Origin: Lichenihabitans psoromatis
GTDB lineage: Bacteria > Pseudomonadota > Alphaproteobacteria > Rhizobiales > Beijerinckiaceae
DNA: 64,000 nucleotides
Direction: 5' to 3'
Assembly (NCBI RefSeq): GCF_004323635.1
Contig: NZ_CP036515.1
Location: forward strand, 4,527,501 to 4,591,500
The position numbers and the translations under genes were made by a program. Shown here one piece after another: positions 51,713 through 60,582 of the stretch. Under the pieces are notes generated by a model. The model did not search any database and had not been told where the DNA came from. It saw nothing but the letters and a program-made list of their open reading frames with translations. Position 1 is the first letter of the stretch. Each line of letters opens with the position of its first letter.

Positions 51713-53641
51713 CTAGAGGTCGTCCTCGCTCAATCCATCATCCGGGTCGCCCGCATTGGGGTCCCCCGCATCTGCGTAACCCACTTCGTCGTCGCCCATC
51801 ACCGGCACCGTCGGTTCGGGTGGCGGCAGATCCGGCTTCATGTCGGTCACATCGACGATGCGGCTCCCGGGAAACAGTTCCATGATCCGGCTGACCACGG
51901 GATGCGCTTCCAGAGATTTGCGCCGCGACGCGGTCTCGGCATCCGCCAATTCGCGCAAGGTCGCACCGCCGCCATCGCGTGCGACCGCCACCATCCAACG
52001 AATGCCGGTCCACTCGTTGAGCCGACGCATCACATGGGCCGCGAGCTGTGGAGACGCGCCCGGAACCGTCTCGAACTCGATACTGCCCGGCTCGAAACGA
52101 ACGATGCGAACATCCTTCTCGAGCGCCATCTTCAGCTGAATGTCACGATTGGCAATCGCCAGAGCCACGACATCCTGCAGTGTCTGCGGGAGAACAGGCG
52201 GCGACGCAGGCGCGGCCTGCGGAGCGAGGCTCGCCTGAGGCGGGCTGGCCACCAGTGCGGCCTGCGGCACGGATTGCGGCAGGGCCCCGCCAGAACCAAG
52301 CCGACGCAACCCGCCAACCGGTGGCTCCCCGGATGAAACCCCCGAAGGCGCGGTCACGCTTGCAACGACGGCTTGTGGCGCGGCACCACCAGCCTGAGCG
52401 GCGGACAGCCGCCGGATGACGTCATCCGGCGTCGGCAGATCGGCCGCATAGGCGAGGCGCACCAGCACCATATCGGCGGCCGCCAGCGGTCTCGGCGCAT
52501 CCTTCACGTCGGCCAAACCCTTGGCCAGCATCTGCCACGCGCGCGTCAGCACCGGCAAGCTGAGCTTGCCAGCGAAATCGAGCCCGCGAGCGCGCTCCTC
52601 GCCAGTCAACGATGAGTCCTTGGCTGCATCGGGCACGAGCTTCAGGCGCGTCACGAGATGGACGAAGTCAGCCAGCGCCGCCAGCATCCCGCCGGGGTCG
52701 GCGCCTTCGTCATAGAGCGCCTTCATCCCATCGAGAGCGGTCGCGATGTCCCCCTTCATCACAGCCTCGAACAGATCGATGATGCGGGCCCGATCGGCGA
52801 GACCGAGCATCACCCGGATCGCGGCCGGGTCGATCGCTCCGTTCGCTCCCCCGCCGCCATGGGCAATGGCTTGGTCGAGCAACGACAGTGCGTCGCGGAC
52901 GGAGCCCTCGGCCGCACGAGCGATCAGGGCCAAGGCCTCCGGATCGATGCGGACGTCCTCCTTAGCGCAGATGCCGGCCAGATGGCCGATCATGTCGGGC
53001 GCCTCGACGCGGCGGAGGTCGAACCGCTGACAGCGCGACCTCACCGTGATCGGCACCTTGTCGATCTCGGTCGTGGCGAACAGAAATTTCACATGTTCGG
53101 GCGGCTCCTCAAGCGTCTTCAGCAGCCCATTGAAGGCCGCCTTGGACAGCATGTGAACCTCGTCGATGATGTAGACTTTGGTCCGCGCCATGACAGGGCG
53201 ATAGCGCGCGCCGTCGATCAATTCGCGGATATCGTCGATGCCGGTATGCGAGGCCGCGTCCATCTCGATCACGTCGACGTGGCGCGATTCGATGATGGCC
53301 TGACAATGTGTGCCGAGCGCCGGCATGACGATGCTTGGCGCATCGAGAGCGGGCCGATCCGCGGACGCCGGTAAATGGTAGTTCAAAGCTCGCGCCATGA
53401 TGCGGGCCGTCGTGGTCTTGCCGACGCCGCGCACGCCACAGAGCAGATAGGCCTGATGGATCCGGTTGAGATCGAAGGCGTTAGACAGGGTTCTGACCAT
53501 CGCGCTTTGCCCGATCAGATCGTCAAAGCTGGACGGGCGATATTTGCGGGCGAGAACGCGATACGGCGTCGTCGGGACCGGCGCAGGACGGTCGGAGACG
53601 ATGCCGGACAGCATTGCGGATGCGGGTGGCACGTCGCTCAT
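51713..53641 (-). CDS. dnaX: DNA polymerase III subunit gamma/tau
   Basis: A 642-residue clamp-loader subunit. AAA+ motifs: ARKYRPSSFDDLIGQ at 31-45, Walker A GVRGVGKT (69-76), VYIIDEVHMLS (sensor/Walker B region), ATTEIDKVPITVRSRCQRFD. The usual four-Cys zinc knuckle is reduced to one Cys (Cys113 in THCQAI), a loss also seen in other alphaproteobacterial DnaX. The tail after about residue 390 is low-complexity, then has a tau-like C-domain. I see no obvious slippage A-run for programmed frameshifting. Transcribed in the order SRP RNA, dnaX, ybaB, recR. Confidence 0.95.
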   Translation of the reverse strand: MSDVPPASAMLSGIVSDRPAPVPTTPYRVLARKYRPSSFDDLIGQSAMVRTLSNAFDLNRIHQAYLLCGVRGVGKTTTARIMARALNYHLPASADRPALDAPSIVMPALGTHCQAIIESRHVDVIEMDAASHTGIDDIRELIDGARYRPVMARTKVYIIDEVHMLSKAAFNGLLKTLEEPPEHVKFLFATTEIDKVPITVRSRCQRFDLRRVEAPDMIGHLAGICAKEDVRIDPEALALIARAAEGSVRDALSLLDQAIAHGGGGANGAIDPAAIRVMLGLADRARIIDLFEAVMKGDIATALDGMKALYDEGADPGGMLAALADFVHLVTRLKLVPDAAKDSSLTGEERARGLDFAGKLSLPVLTRAWQMLAKGLADVKDAPRPLAAADMVLVRLAYAADLPTPDDVIRRLSAAQAGGAAPQAVVASVTAPSGVSSGEPPVGGLRRLGSGGALPQSVPQAALVASPPQASLAPQAAPASPPVLPQTLQDVVALAIANRDIQLKMALEKDVRIVRFEPGSIEFETVPGASPQLAAHVMRRLNEWTGIRWMVAVARDGGGATLRELADAETASRRKSLEAHPVVSRIMELFPGSRIVDVTDMKPDLPPPEPTVPVMGDDEVGYADAGDPNAGDPDDGLSEDDL

Positions 53642-53730
53642 GATCGTCTCGAAAAAGGGGCCGGCACACGATGGCCAGCGGCCCGGGGCGGCAGACGACC
53701 TGTCGCGCCAACGCGACGAAAAGCCGAAGT

Positions 53731-53826
53731 AGGAGGCTGGACGGAAACCCGCTCGGTCTCGTTAGGGCTGCTTCCTTCCGGACCTGACCCGGTTGGCGAG
53801 TGAAACGTCAACCGCCAACCTCCCAA
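53731..53826 (-). ncRNA. ffs: SRP RNA (4.5S, small bacterial type)
   Basis: The - strand carries the conserved SRP apical loop core GGTCAGGTCCGGAAGGAAGC, flanked by CGGG and CAGCC that extend its stem. The closing helix pairs GGAGGTTGG (5' side, 53815-53823) with CCAGCCTCC (3' side, 53732-53740). This gives a molecule of about 95 nt, as in Alphaproteobacteria. It binds Ffh and takes part in co-translational membrane targeting. Located 90 nt upstream of dnaX on the same strand; exact ends are approximate. Confidence 0.94.
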
Positions 53827-53980
53827 GCGCTATTTGGACCATCGAGCCGCGTTCCGCAAGATGGGCCTGGTGCTTCTGCACGACAAGGGATCACCGGTTC
53901 GGCCAATCCAGACGAATGATTTCGCTTCGCGAAAAATCGCCGTAGGAAGGGTGCAACACCCGCCTCCGACGGAATCCGAC

Positions 53981-54940
53981 ATGACCGACAGCATCAGGAC
54001 CACGGCCGCCTTCGGCGCGTCGCTGGGCTTTATCGACAATCCTCTCGACCGGATGTCCGGCCGGCGCGACAATCCCGAGGAGGTCGCGTCTTTCCGCGCC
54101 GCTCCGCAGACCGTCAGCCTTGTCCTGGCCGGCGACAGCGTCGTGCTCGGGCACCAGGACTCGCCGTGGTTCGGCCTCGCGGTCGCCGAAGCCATGGGCT
54201 CGGTCCAACACAGCACGTTCTTGGGCGAGCGGAACGGCCAAGCCTATTTCGCCACCGCCCTCATGCCCGACGCGGCCGAACACCTCGCCGAGCGGAGCGA
54301 CGTCCAGATCATCGATCTCCGGTCGATCGCGACGCGAGGCTTGGTGTCGAATGACGATCTCGGCGCGCTGGCGCAAGCCAAGGCCGTAACGCACTGGCAT
54401 CGCCAGCATCGGTTCTGCTCAAATTGCGGAACGCCAACGGAGGTGGCCGGGGCCGGATGGCGGCGCGAATGCCCCGCCTGCGGCACGCATCACTTTCCGC
54501 GCACCGACCCGGTCGTCATCATGCTGGCGGTCGATGGCGAACGTTGCCTGCTGGGGCGGCAGGCGCGCTTTCCGGAGCGGATGTATTCCTGCCTCGCTGG
54601 TTTTCTCGAACCCGGTGAAACCTTCGAGGACGCGGTGCGGCGGGAACTTCACGAAGAGGCCGGGATCACCACCGGCTACGTCGCCTATCTCGGCTCGCAG
54701 CCCTGGCCGTTTCCCGCCTCGATCATGCTGGGCTGCGTCGCACAGGCGATCGAAACCGACATCACGATCGACACCACCGAGCTCGAGGATGCGCGCTGGT
54801 TTACGCGCGAGGAGACGCGCGCCTTGCTGGAGGGACGCCACGAGGGCGGCCTGACCTGCCCGCCTCCCATGGCGATCGCGCATCACATCATGCGGGCTTG
54901 GGCGATCGAAGGCATCGCCCCGCGCGCGCCGTCCGTCTGA
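53981..54940 (+). CDS. nudC: NAD(+) diphosphatase (Nudix, NudC type)
   Basis: A 319-residue protein with the NudC layout: N-terminal domain, zinc ribbon (Cys146, Cys149, Cys164, Cys167) and a Nudix box (GFLEPGETFEDAVRRELHEE about 207-226), with SQPWPFPASIM after it, the NudC-specific motif. It splits NADH/NAD to NMNH/NMN and AMP and can remove NAD caps from RNA. ATG 53981 gives the family N-terminus; the frame is open to 53834, which would enter the SRP RNA region. Convergent with pheA. Confidence 0.93.
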   Translation: MTDSIRTTAAFGASLGFIDNPLDRMSGRRDNPEEVASFRAAPQTVSLVLAGDSVVLGHQDSPWFGLAVAEAMGSVQHSTFLGERNGQAYFATALMPDAAEHLAERSDVQIIDLRSIATRGLVSNDDLGALAQAKAVTHWHRQHRFCSNCGTPTEVAGAGWRRECPACGTHHFPRTDPVVIMLAVDGERCLLGRQARFPERMYSCLAGFLEPGETFEDAVRRELHEEAGITTGYVAYLGSQPWPFPASIMLGCVAQAIETDITIDTTELEDARWFTREETRALLEGRHEGGLTCPPPMAIAHHIMRAWAIEGIAPRAPSV

Positions 54941-54949
54941 GCCCACTCG

Positions 54950-55810
54950 CTACGCTTCCGGGTGTCCCTGGCTCACAAGCCGAAACGGGTGCGCCGGATA
55001 GGTCCCGAGGATGCGGACCTCACGCGAGAAGAACGACAGTTCCTCGAGCGCCCGCCGCACCGCCGGATCATCCGGATGGCCGTCGACGTCGGACAGAAAT
55101 TGCGTGGCCGTGAACTCGCCCTCGACCATGTAGCTTTCGAGCTTCGTCATATTGACCGCATTTGTCGCGAAGCCGCCGAGCGCCTTGTAGAGCGCGGCCG
55201 GCACGTTGCGGACGCGGAACACGAAAGTGGTGACGACCGGACCATTGCCGGCCGGGGCGACGACCGCGGTCTTCGACAGGATCACGAAGCGCGTCGTATT
55301 GTGAGCCTCGTCCTCGACGTCGCTCGCGAGGGTGTCGAGGCCATAGATCTCGGCGGCGAGGCGCGGCGCGAGGGACGCGCGGGTCGGGTCCTTCGCTTCG
55401 GCGACCTCACGCGCCGAACCGGCCGTGTCGCCCGCCACATGAGCCGAGAGCCCGAGCTTGCGGATGATCTTGCGGCATTGGCCGAGCGCATGGATGTGGC
55501 TGTGCACGCTCCGCAACCCCTCCAAGGTCGCACCCTTGAGGCCCAACAATTGGAAGTGGATCGGCAGAAAATACTCGCCGACGATATGCAGGTTGGAGCC
55601 CGGCATCAGCGCGTGAATATCGGCGACCCGGCCCGCGATCGAATTCTCGATCGGGATCATGGCCAGATCGGCACGCCCCTCCGTCACAGCCGTAAAGGCA
55701 TCCTCGAAGGTGGCGCAAGGAAGCGGCGTCCAGCCTGGATAGACATCCGCGCAAGCGATGTGGGAATTGGCGCCGGGTTCCCCCTGGTAGGCGATGGTCC
55801 GGGACGTCAC
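54950..55810 (-). CDS. pheA: Prephenate dehydratase
   Basis: A 286-residue monofunctional enzyme (no chorismate mutase domain). The catalytic PDT domain spans about 5-180 with the essential TRF motif (Thr173, Arg174, Phe175), and an ACT domain at about 195-275 (FRVRNVPAALYKALGGFA, KLESYMVEG) binds Phe for feedback control. It converts prephenate to phenylpyruvate in phenylalanine synthesis. 19 nt downstream of kdsB on the same strand, a conserved pairing in Hyphomicrobiales. Confidence 0.96.
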   Translation of the reverse strand: MTSRTIAYQGEPGANSHIACADVYPGWTPLPCATFEDAFTAVTEGRADLAMIPIENSIAGRVADIHALMPGSNLHIVGEYFLPIHFQLLGLKGATLEGLRSVHSHIHALGQCRKIIRKLGLSAHVAGDTAGSAREVAEAKDPTRASLAPRLAAEIYGLDTLASDVEDEAHNTTRFVILSKTAVVAPAGNGPVVTTFVFRVRNVPAALYKALGGFATNAVNMTKLESYMVEGEFTATQFLSDVDGHPDDPAVRRALEELSFFSREVRILGTYPAHPFRLVSQGHPEA

Positions 55811-55829
55811 GTCGGTTCGTTCCTCATTC

Positions 55830-56567
55830 CTAGGGGTGCGCCGCCATGATGATGCGGGCGCGTTCGAGATCGGCCGGCGTGTCGATGCCGAGTGGCACGG
55901 TGTCGATCACGGCGACATCGATCCGCATCCCGGCCTCGAGAGCCCGCAATTGCTCAAGCTTCTCGCGCAATTCGAGGCTCGATGGCCGCAAGGCGACGAA
56001 GCGGCGTAGCGCTTTTCGCCGGTAGGCGTAAAGGCCGATATGGTGCAGCAGCGGCCCAGGCCCGAACGGCGCCGTGACGCGCGTGAAATACAAAGCCCGC
56101 AGCAATCCGGGCCCAATCGGGCTTCCGACCACCTTCACGACGTTCGGATCGTCGCGCTCTTCCTCACGCACGATGACGGCGGCCAGCGTCGCGATATCGA
56201 CCGCAGGGTCGTCGAGCGGCCGCAGTGCGGCCCGAATCGCATCGGCCTCGATGCTCGGTAGATCGCCCTGCACATTGACCACGATATCGTAGTGACGCTC
56301 CGCATCGAACCGCTCGACCGCCTCGTGGATGCGATCCGATCCGGCCGGATGATCCGAGCGTGTGAGCACGACCTCGCCGCCCACGGATCGAACCGCCTCG
56401 GCGACTCGGTCATCATCCGTCGCAACCACGACGGGGCCGATATCGGCCTCCCGGCCGCGTCGCCAGACATGCACGATCATGGGCTCGCCACCGATATCGG
56501 CGAGCGGTTTCCCGGGAAGGCGCGACGAGCCCATTCGGGCCGGGATCAACACGATGGGGTTCGACAT
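55830..56567 (-). CDS. kdsB: 3-deoxy-manno-octulosonate cytidylyltransferase
   Basis: A 245-residue enzyme starting [20 protein letters not shown], the nucleotidyltransferase motif. [16 protein letters not shown] and the Q-to-H region [20 protein letters not shown] [10 protein letters not shown] identify KdsB. It makes CMP-Kdo for lipopolysaccharide inner core. ATG 56567 is chosen; the frame is open far upstream (to 56837) without family character. Co-directional with pheA; divergent from cytochrome c. Confidence 0.95.
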   Translation of the reverse strand: MSNPIVLIPARMGSSRLPGKPLADIGGEPMIVHVWRRGREADIGPVVVATDDDRVAEAVRSVGGEVVLTRSDHPAGSDRIHEAVERFDAERHYDIVVNVQGDLPSIEADAIRAALRPLDDPAVDIATLAAVIVREEERDDPNVVKVVGSPIGPGLLRALYFTRVTAPFGPGPLLHHIGLYAYRRKALRRFVALRPSSLELREKLEQLRALEAGMRIDVAVIDTVPLGIDTPADLERARIIMAAHP

Positions 56568-56842
56568 GGTGCGGCTCGCATGGGCGTCGGGGCCTTGGAA
56601 CATGATCGCATCCCACATGTCGACCATCTTCTGCCCGTCCCCTTGCTTGCCACAGACCCACGACGGCCACGCGTCGAGCGGCAAAAAGTAGCGTGACGAC
56701 CCCATCAAACGGGTTGCCAAGCTCACGGCAAAAAACGTAATCACAAATTGTCGCAGTCGGCCAACGCCTGCCACAGGTCTACCTGCAACCGGGTCCGCGT
56801 CGTGGCCTGGATCAGGTCCGCCACACGAGGAGCGCATCGACT

Positions 56843-57382
56843 ATGGATTCATTCGAATTCAACAAGATTGCCGGAGCGATCTTGGGAACGTTGATGCTCA
56901 CCATGGCGCTGGGATTATTCTCCGGCTTCATCTTCGCGCCGAATGCGCCGGCCAAGCCGGGTTACGACTTGCCGATGGCCGTCGCCGAGGAAGCCGCTCC
57001 GGCCGCAGCGGATGCGCCGGCCGTGCCGCTCCCGGTGTTGCTCGCCAAGGCTGACGTTCACAAAGGCGAGACCTTCGCCAAAGTGTGCGGCGCCTGCCAC
57101 AACTTCCCCAAAGGCGCGGGTGCCAAGATCGGGCCGCCGCTCTGGGACGTTGTCGGACGCCCCGTCGCCTCGGTGGTAAATTTCGACTATTCCGACGCGC
57201 TGAAGAAGAAGGGTGGCAACTGGACCCTGGCGGACATCAACCAGTTCATCACCAACCCGAAAGCCTATGCGCCCGGCACCAAGATGGGCTTCGCCGGCGA
57301 AGCCAATCCCGAAAAGCGAGCCGACATCGTCGATTATCTCCATACGTTGAGCGACAGCCCGCAGCCGCTTCCGGCGCCCTGA
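56843..57382 (+). CDS. Membrane-anchored cytochrome c (c2/CycM type)
   Basis: A 179-residue class I cytochrome c. An N-terminal uncleaved helix (about 9-31) anchors it to the membrane, and a Pro/Ala linker leads to the haem domain with CGACH (Cys82, Cys85, His86) and the axial Met148 in TKMGF. Proteins of this CycM type pass electrons between the cytochrome bc1 complex and a terminal oxidase. It is divergent from kdsB, an order common in Alphaproteobacteria. Followed by a terminator-like hairpin. Confidence 0.94.
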   Translation: MDSFEFNKIAGAILGTLMLTMALGLFSGFIFAPNAPAKPGYDLPMAVAEEAAPAAADAPAVPLPVLLAKADVHKGETFAKVCGACHNFPKGAGAKIGPPLWDVVGRPVASVVNFDYSDALKKKGGNWTLADINQFITNPKAYAPGTKMGFAGEANPEKRADIVDYLHTLSDSPQPLPAP

Positions 57383-57413
57383 CGCTCAACATCCTCTGCG
57401 AATGCGATACCAT

Positions 57414-57434
57414 AGCAGGGTCGACGACCCTGCT
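57414..57434 (+). terminator. Terminator-like hairpin after cytochrome c
   Basis: AGCAGGGTC - GAC - GACCCTGCT, a perfect nine-pair stem, 32 nt after the cytochrome c stop and followed by GTTTCG. The T-run is short, so strength is uncertain. Confidence 0.55.
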
Positions 57435-57557
57435 GTTTCGATTCGGGATGGCTTGATCGGCAGACGTGAGCCGTGCATGAGGCCGGAAAAGCGACACAAT
57501 CCGGATCGCACATCCGCCTGTGACGCTCTTGGTACCACGCCGCTTCAAGGAGAACCG

Positions 57558-59465
57558 ATGTCGCAAAACGGGCCGATGATGCCAGGAATGACGCGCCGCG
57601 CCGCTTTGGCGTTGGGCGGAACGTTGGCGGCCGCGACAGGTTTGCGGAGCCTGCCTTGGGCCGGCTCATCAGTGGCCCAGGCGGCCGACGGTGAAACGGA
57701 ACAACATGGCCTCTCGATCTTCGGCGAACTCGGTCTGCCGGCGGACTTCAAGTCCTTCGCCTATGTCGACCCGAACGCCCCGAAGGGCGGCAGCATCTCG
57801 CTGCAGGTCAATGCGACCGGCGGCAACCAGAATTTCGACACCTTCGACACGCTGAACATCTACATCCTGCGCGGTAATGGCGCGGCCGGCATGGGCGCGA
57901 TTTTCGACACGTTGATGACCGGCAGTCTCGACGAACCGGATGCGCTCTACGGGCTCGTGGCCCGCACGGTGCGATGGTCGGCCGACCGCCTGACCTATCG
58001 ATTTGTGCTGCGACCCGAAGCGAGGTTCCACGACGGCTCGAAACTGACAGCGGCCGATGTGGCGTTTTCGCTTAACCTGCTGAAAACCAAAGGCCACCCG
58101 GTCATTCGGTCGACGCTGCGTAATCTCGAGGCTGCCGAGGCTGAGGGCGACGATGTCGTCATGGTGCGTCTCAATGCAGCGCATAGCCGCGAATTGCCGC
58201 TGATCGTCGCCGGTCAACCGATCTTCTCCAAGGCATTCTACACGACCCATTCGTTCGAGGACCCGACGCTCGATCCGCCGCTCGGTTCGGGCGCCTATAC
58301 GGTCGGAGCCTTCGAGCAAGGCCGGCACATCAACTTCGATCGGGTCAAGGATTACTGGGCCAAGGACCTGCCCGTGAATGTCGGCCAGAATAACTTCGAT
58401 ACGATCCGCTATGAATATTTTCGCGAGCGGCAGATCGCATTCGAGGCGTTTAAATCCGGCGTCTTCACGTTCCGCGAGGACGCAACCTCGATCATCTGGG
58501 CACAGGGCTATGATTTTCCGGCCGCCAAAGATGGCCGCGTCAAACGGGAGACGATCCCGGACCAGGGACCGCGCGGCGCCCAAGGCTGGTTCCTGAACAC
58601 CCGTCGCGACAAATTCAAGAACCCAAAAATCCGCGAGGCACTCGGTCTCTGCTTCGATTTTAACTGGACCAACCAGAACATCATGTTCGGCCTCTACCAG
58701 CGGACCTGGTCCTACTTTCAGAACACGCCGATGGCCGCGACCGGTAAGCCCGGCCCAGACGAACTGGCGCTGCTCGACCCGCTGCGCGACAGGCTGTCGC
58801 CCGACGTGTTCAAGGATGCCTATATGCCGCCGACCTCGGATGGCTCGGGCCAGGACCGTGCGTTGCTCGGGCGGGCCTTCAAAATGCTGCAGGAGGCCGG
58901 CTGCAAGCGAGACGGCTCCATCCTCAAGCTCCCCGATGGACAACCCTTCACGATCGAGTTTCTCGACTATAGCCAGGCGCTGGAGCGGCACACGGCTCCG
59001 TTCATCAAGAATCTGCGGCTGCTGGGCATCGAGGCCACGTTCCGCCTCGTCGATACGGCCCAATTCCAGAGCCGCACCCAGACATTCGATTTCGACGTGG
59101 TGACGCGCAATAACGGCGCCAGCTTCACACCGGGGGAAGGGCTGCGGGTCGTCTACGGGTCGGACGCCGCCAAGACGCCGGGATCGCTCAATCTGACCGG
59201 CATCGCCGATCCGGTCGTCGATCTTCTGATCGACAAGGCGCTTGTGGCTGCAACCCGCCCAGAGCTCGAGACCATCTGCCGATCGCTGGATCGCGTCCTT
59301 CGCGCCGGGCACTATTGGGTGCCGATGTGGAACCTGCCGGCGCATTGGCTCGCCTATTGGGACATCTACGACCGGCCGAAACAGCCGCCGAAATATGATC
59401 CCGGCGTGCTCTCGACCTGGTGGGTCGATCCGGCCAAGGCCGCTCGCGTCAAGCTGCCGGGCTGA
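57558..59465 (+). CDS. YejA-type ABC importer substrate-binding protein
   Basis: A 635-residue exported protein. ATG 57558 has AAGGAG before it; a Tat-like signal (MTRRAALALGG, then a hydrophobic stretch) covers about 11-45 and ends AQA. The mature part is SBP_bac_5, with GELGLPADFKSFAYVDPNAPKGG, the start typical of YejA/YepA proteins, and WFLNTRRDKFKNPKIREALGL. In enterobacteria YejABEF takes up microcin C-like peptides; in rhizobia a related set imports muropeptides. Which ligand applies here is unknown. First gene of a four-gene importer operon. Confidence 0.93.
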   Translation: MSQNGPMMPGMTRRAALALGGTLAAATGLRSLPWAGSSVAQAADGETEQHGLSIFGELGLPADFKSFAYVDPNAPKGGSISLQVNATGGNQNFDTFDTLNIYILRGNGAAGMGAIFDTLMTGSLDEPDALYGLVARTVRWSADRLTYRFVLRPEARFHDGSKLTAADVAFSLNLLKTKGHPVIRSTLRNLEAAEAEGDDVVMVRLNAAHSRELPLIVAGQPIFSKAFYTTHSFEDPTLDPPLGSGAYTVGAFEQGRHINFDRVKDYWAKDLPVNVGQNNFDTIRYEYFRERQIAFEAFKSGVFTFREDATSIIWAQGYDFPAAKDGRVKRETIPDQGPRGAQGWFLNTRRDKFKNPKIREALGLCFDFNWTNQNIMFGLYQRTWSYFQNTPMAATGKPGPDELALLDPLRDRLSPDVFKDAYMPPTSDGSGQDRALLGRAFKMLQEAGCKRDGSILKLPDGQPFTIEFLDYSQALERHTAPFIKNLRLLGIEATFRLVDTAQFQSRTQTFDFDVVTRNNGASFTPGEGLRVVYGSDAAKTPGSLNLTGIADPVVDLLIDKALVAATRPELETICRSLDRVLRAGHYWVPMWNLPAHWLAYWDIYDRPKQPPKYDPGVLSTWWVDPAKAARVKLPG

Positions 59466-59474
59466 GCGCCGACG

Positions 59475-60581
59475 ATGCTGGCCTATATCGCACGGCGGCT
59501 CCTGCTGATGATCCCGACCATCTTCGGGATCATGCTGATTTCCTTTATCGTGGTGCAGTTCGCGCCCGGCGGCCCCGTCGAGCGCATCATCGCGCAACTG
59601 CAAGGGTTCGACTCCGGCGGCAGTGCGCGGCTCGGGGGCGGCCAGGATGTGGGCGCCGCGAGTTCGTCGCAGACCGTGGGGGGTGGCGAGAGCGGCGGAA
59701 AATATCGCGGCTCCCAGGGCCTCGATCCCAAGTTCATCAAGGACCTCGAAGTCCAGTTCGGCTTCGACAAGCCGGTCTATGAGCGCTTCTGGATCATGAT
59801 CCGGAATTACGCGACCTTCGATTTCGGCCAGAGCTATTTCGGCCACGCCTCGGTCATGCAGCTCATTCGCGAGAAGCTGCCTGTTTCGATCTCGCTCGGA
59901 CTGTGGATGACACTCCTGTCCTATGCGATCTCGATCCCGCTGGGCATTTCGAAGGCCGTGCGGGATGGATCGCGCTTCGATGTCTGGACCTCGGCCGTCA
60001 TCACGGTCGGTTATGCGCTGCCGAGCTTCCTGTTCGCCGTGCTGCTCATCATCCTGTTCGCGGGTGGGTCTTTCTACGACCTGTTTCCGTTGCGCGGCCT
60101 CACGTCGGACAATTGGGCCGACCTCTCCTGGCCACACAAGACCATGGATTATCTCTGGCACATCACGCTGCCGGTCACCGCCATGACGATCGGCTCTTTC
60201 GCGACCGCGACCTTCCTGACCAAGAATTCGTTTCTTGAGGAAATCCGTAAGCAATATGTCCAAACCGCGCGGATGAAGGGTCTTAGCGAGCGCCGCGTGC
60301 TCTACGGACACGTGTTCCGCAACGCCATGATGATCGTGGTGGCGGGGTTCCCGGGCGCGTTCGTCAGCGCCTTTTTTACCGGCTCGTTGTTGATCGAGAG
60401 CATCTTCTCGCTCGATGGGCTTGGGCTTCTATCCTACGATTCCATCCTCAACCGAGACTATCCGGTGGTGTTCGCCACGCTGTATATCTTCGCGTTGCTC
60501 GGGCTCTTCGTGAACCTGATTTCCGACCTCACCTATGCGTGGATCGATCCCCGCATCGATTTTGAAACCCGTGAGGTCTGA
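59475..60581 (+). CDS. yejB: YejB-type ABC importer permease
   Basis: A 368-residue permease with six helices. It starts MLAYIARRLLLMIPTIFGIM and, as in YejB, carries a Gly/Ser-rich periplasmic insert after the first helix (about 42-80) and GQSYFGHASVMQLIREKLPVS. The EAA loop is around LEEIRKQYVQTARMKGL. The end IDPRIDFE is typical. It follows the binding protein after 9 nt. Confidence 0.92.
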   Translation: MLAYIARRLLLMIPTIFGIMLISFIVVQFAPGGPVERIIAQLQGFDSGGSARLGGGQDVGAASSSQTVGGGESGGKYRGSQGLDPKFIKDLEVQFGFDKPVYERFWIMIRNYATFDFGQSYFGHASVMQLIREKLPVSISLGLWMTLLSYAISIPLGISKAVRDGSRFDVWTSAVITVGYALPSFLFAVLLIILFAGGSFYDLFPLRGLTSDNWADLSWPHKTMDYLWHITLPVTAMTIGSFATATFLTKNSFLEEIRKQYVQTARMKGLSERRVLYGHVFRNAMMIVVAGFPGAFVSAFFTGSLLIESIFSLDGLGLLSYDSILNRDYPVVFATLYIFALLGLFVNLISDLTYAWIDPRIDFETREV

Positions 60582-60582
60582 C

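Noticed and set aside
51713..53641. Programmed frameshift producing a short gamma form of DnaX
   Set aside because: I found no A-rich slippery run with the expected layout in the mid-gene region.
56568..56837. N-terminal extension of KdsB
   Set aside because: Upstream 90 codons have no KdsB character; [20 protein letters not shown] is the family start.
57669..60311. An 880-codon - strand frame opposite the YejA/YejB genes
   Set aside because: Antisense of well-supported importer genes; composition (Arg, His, Asp, Gly) is that of a shadow frame.
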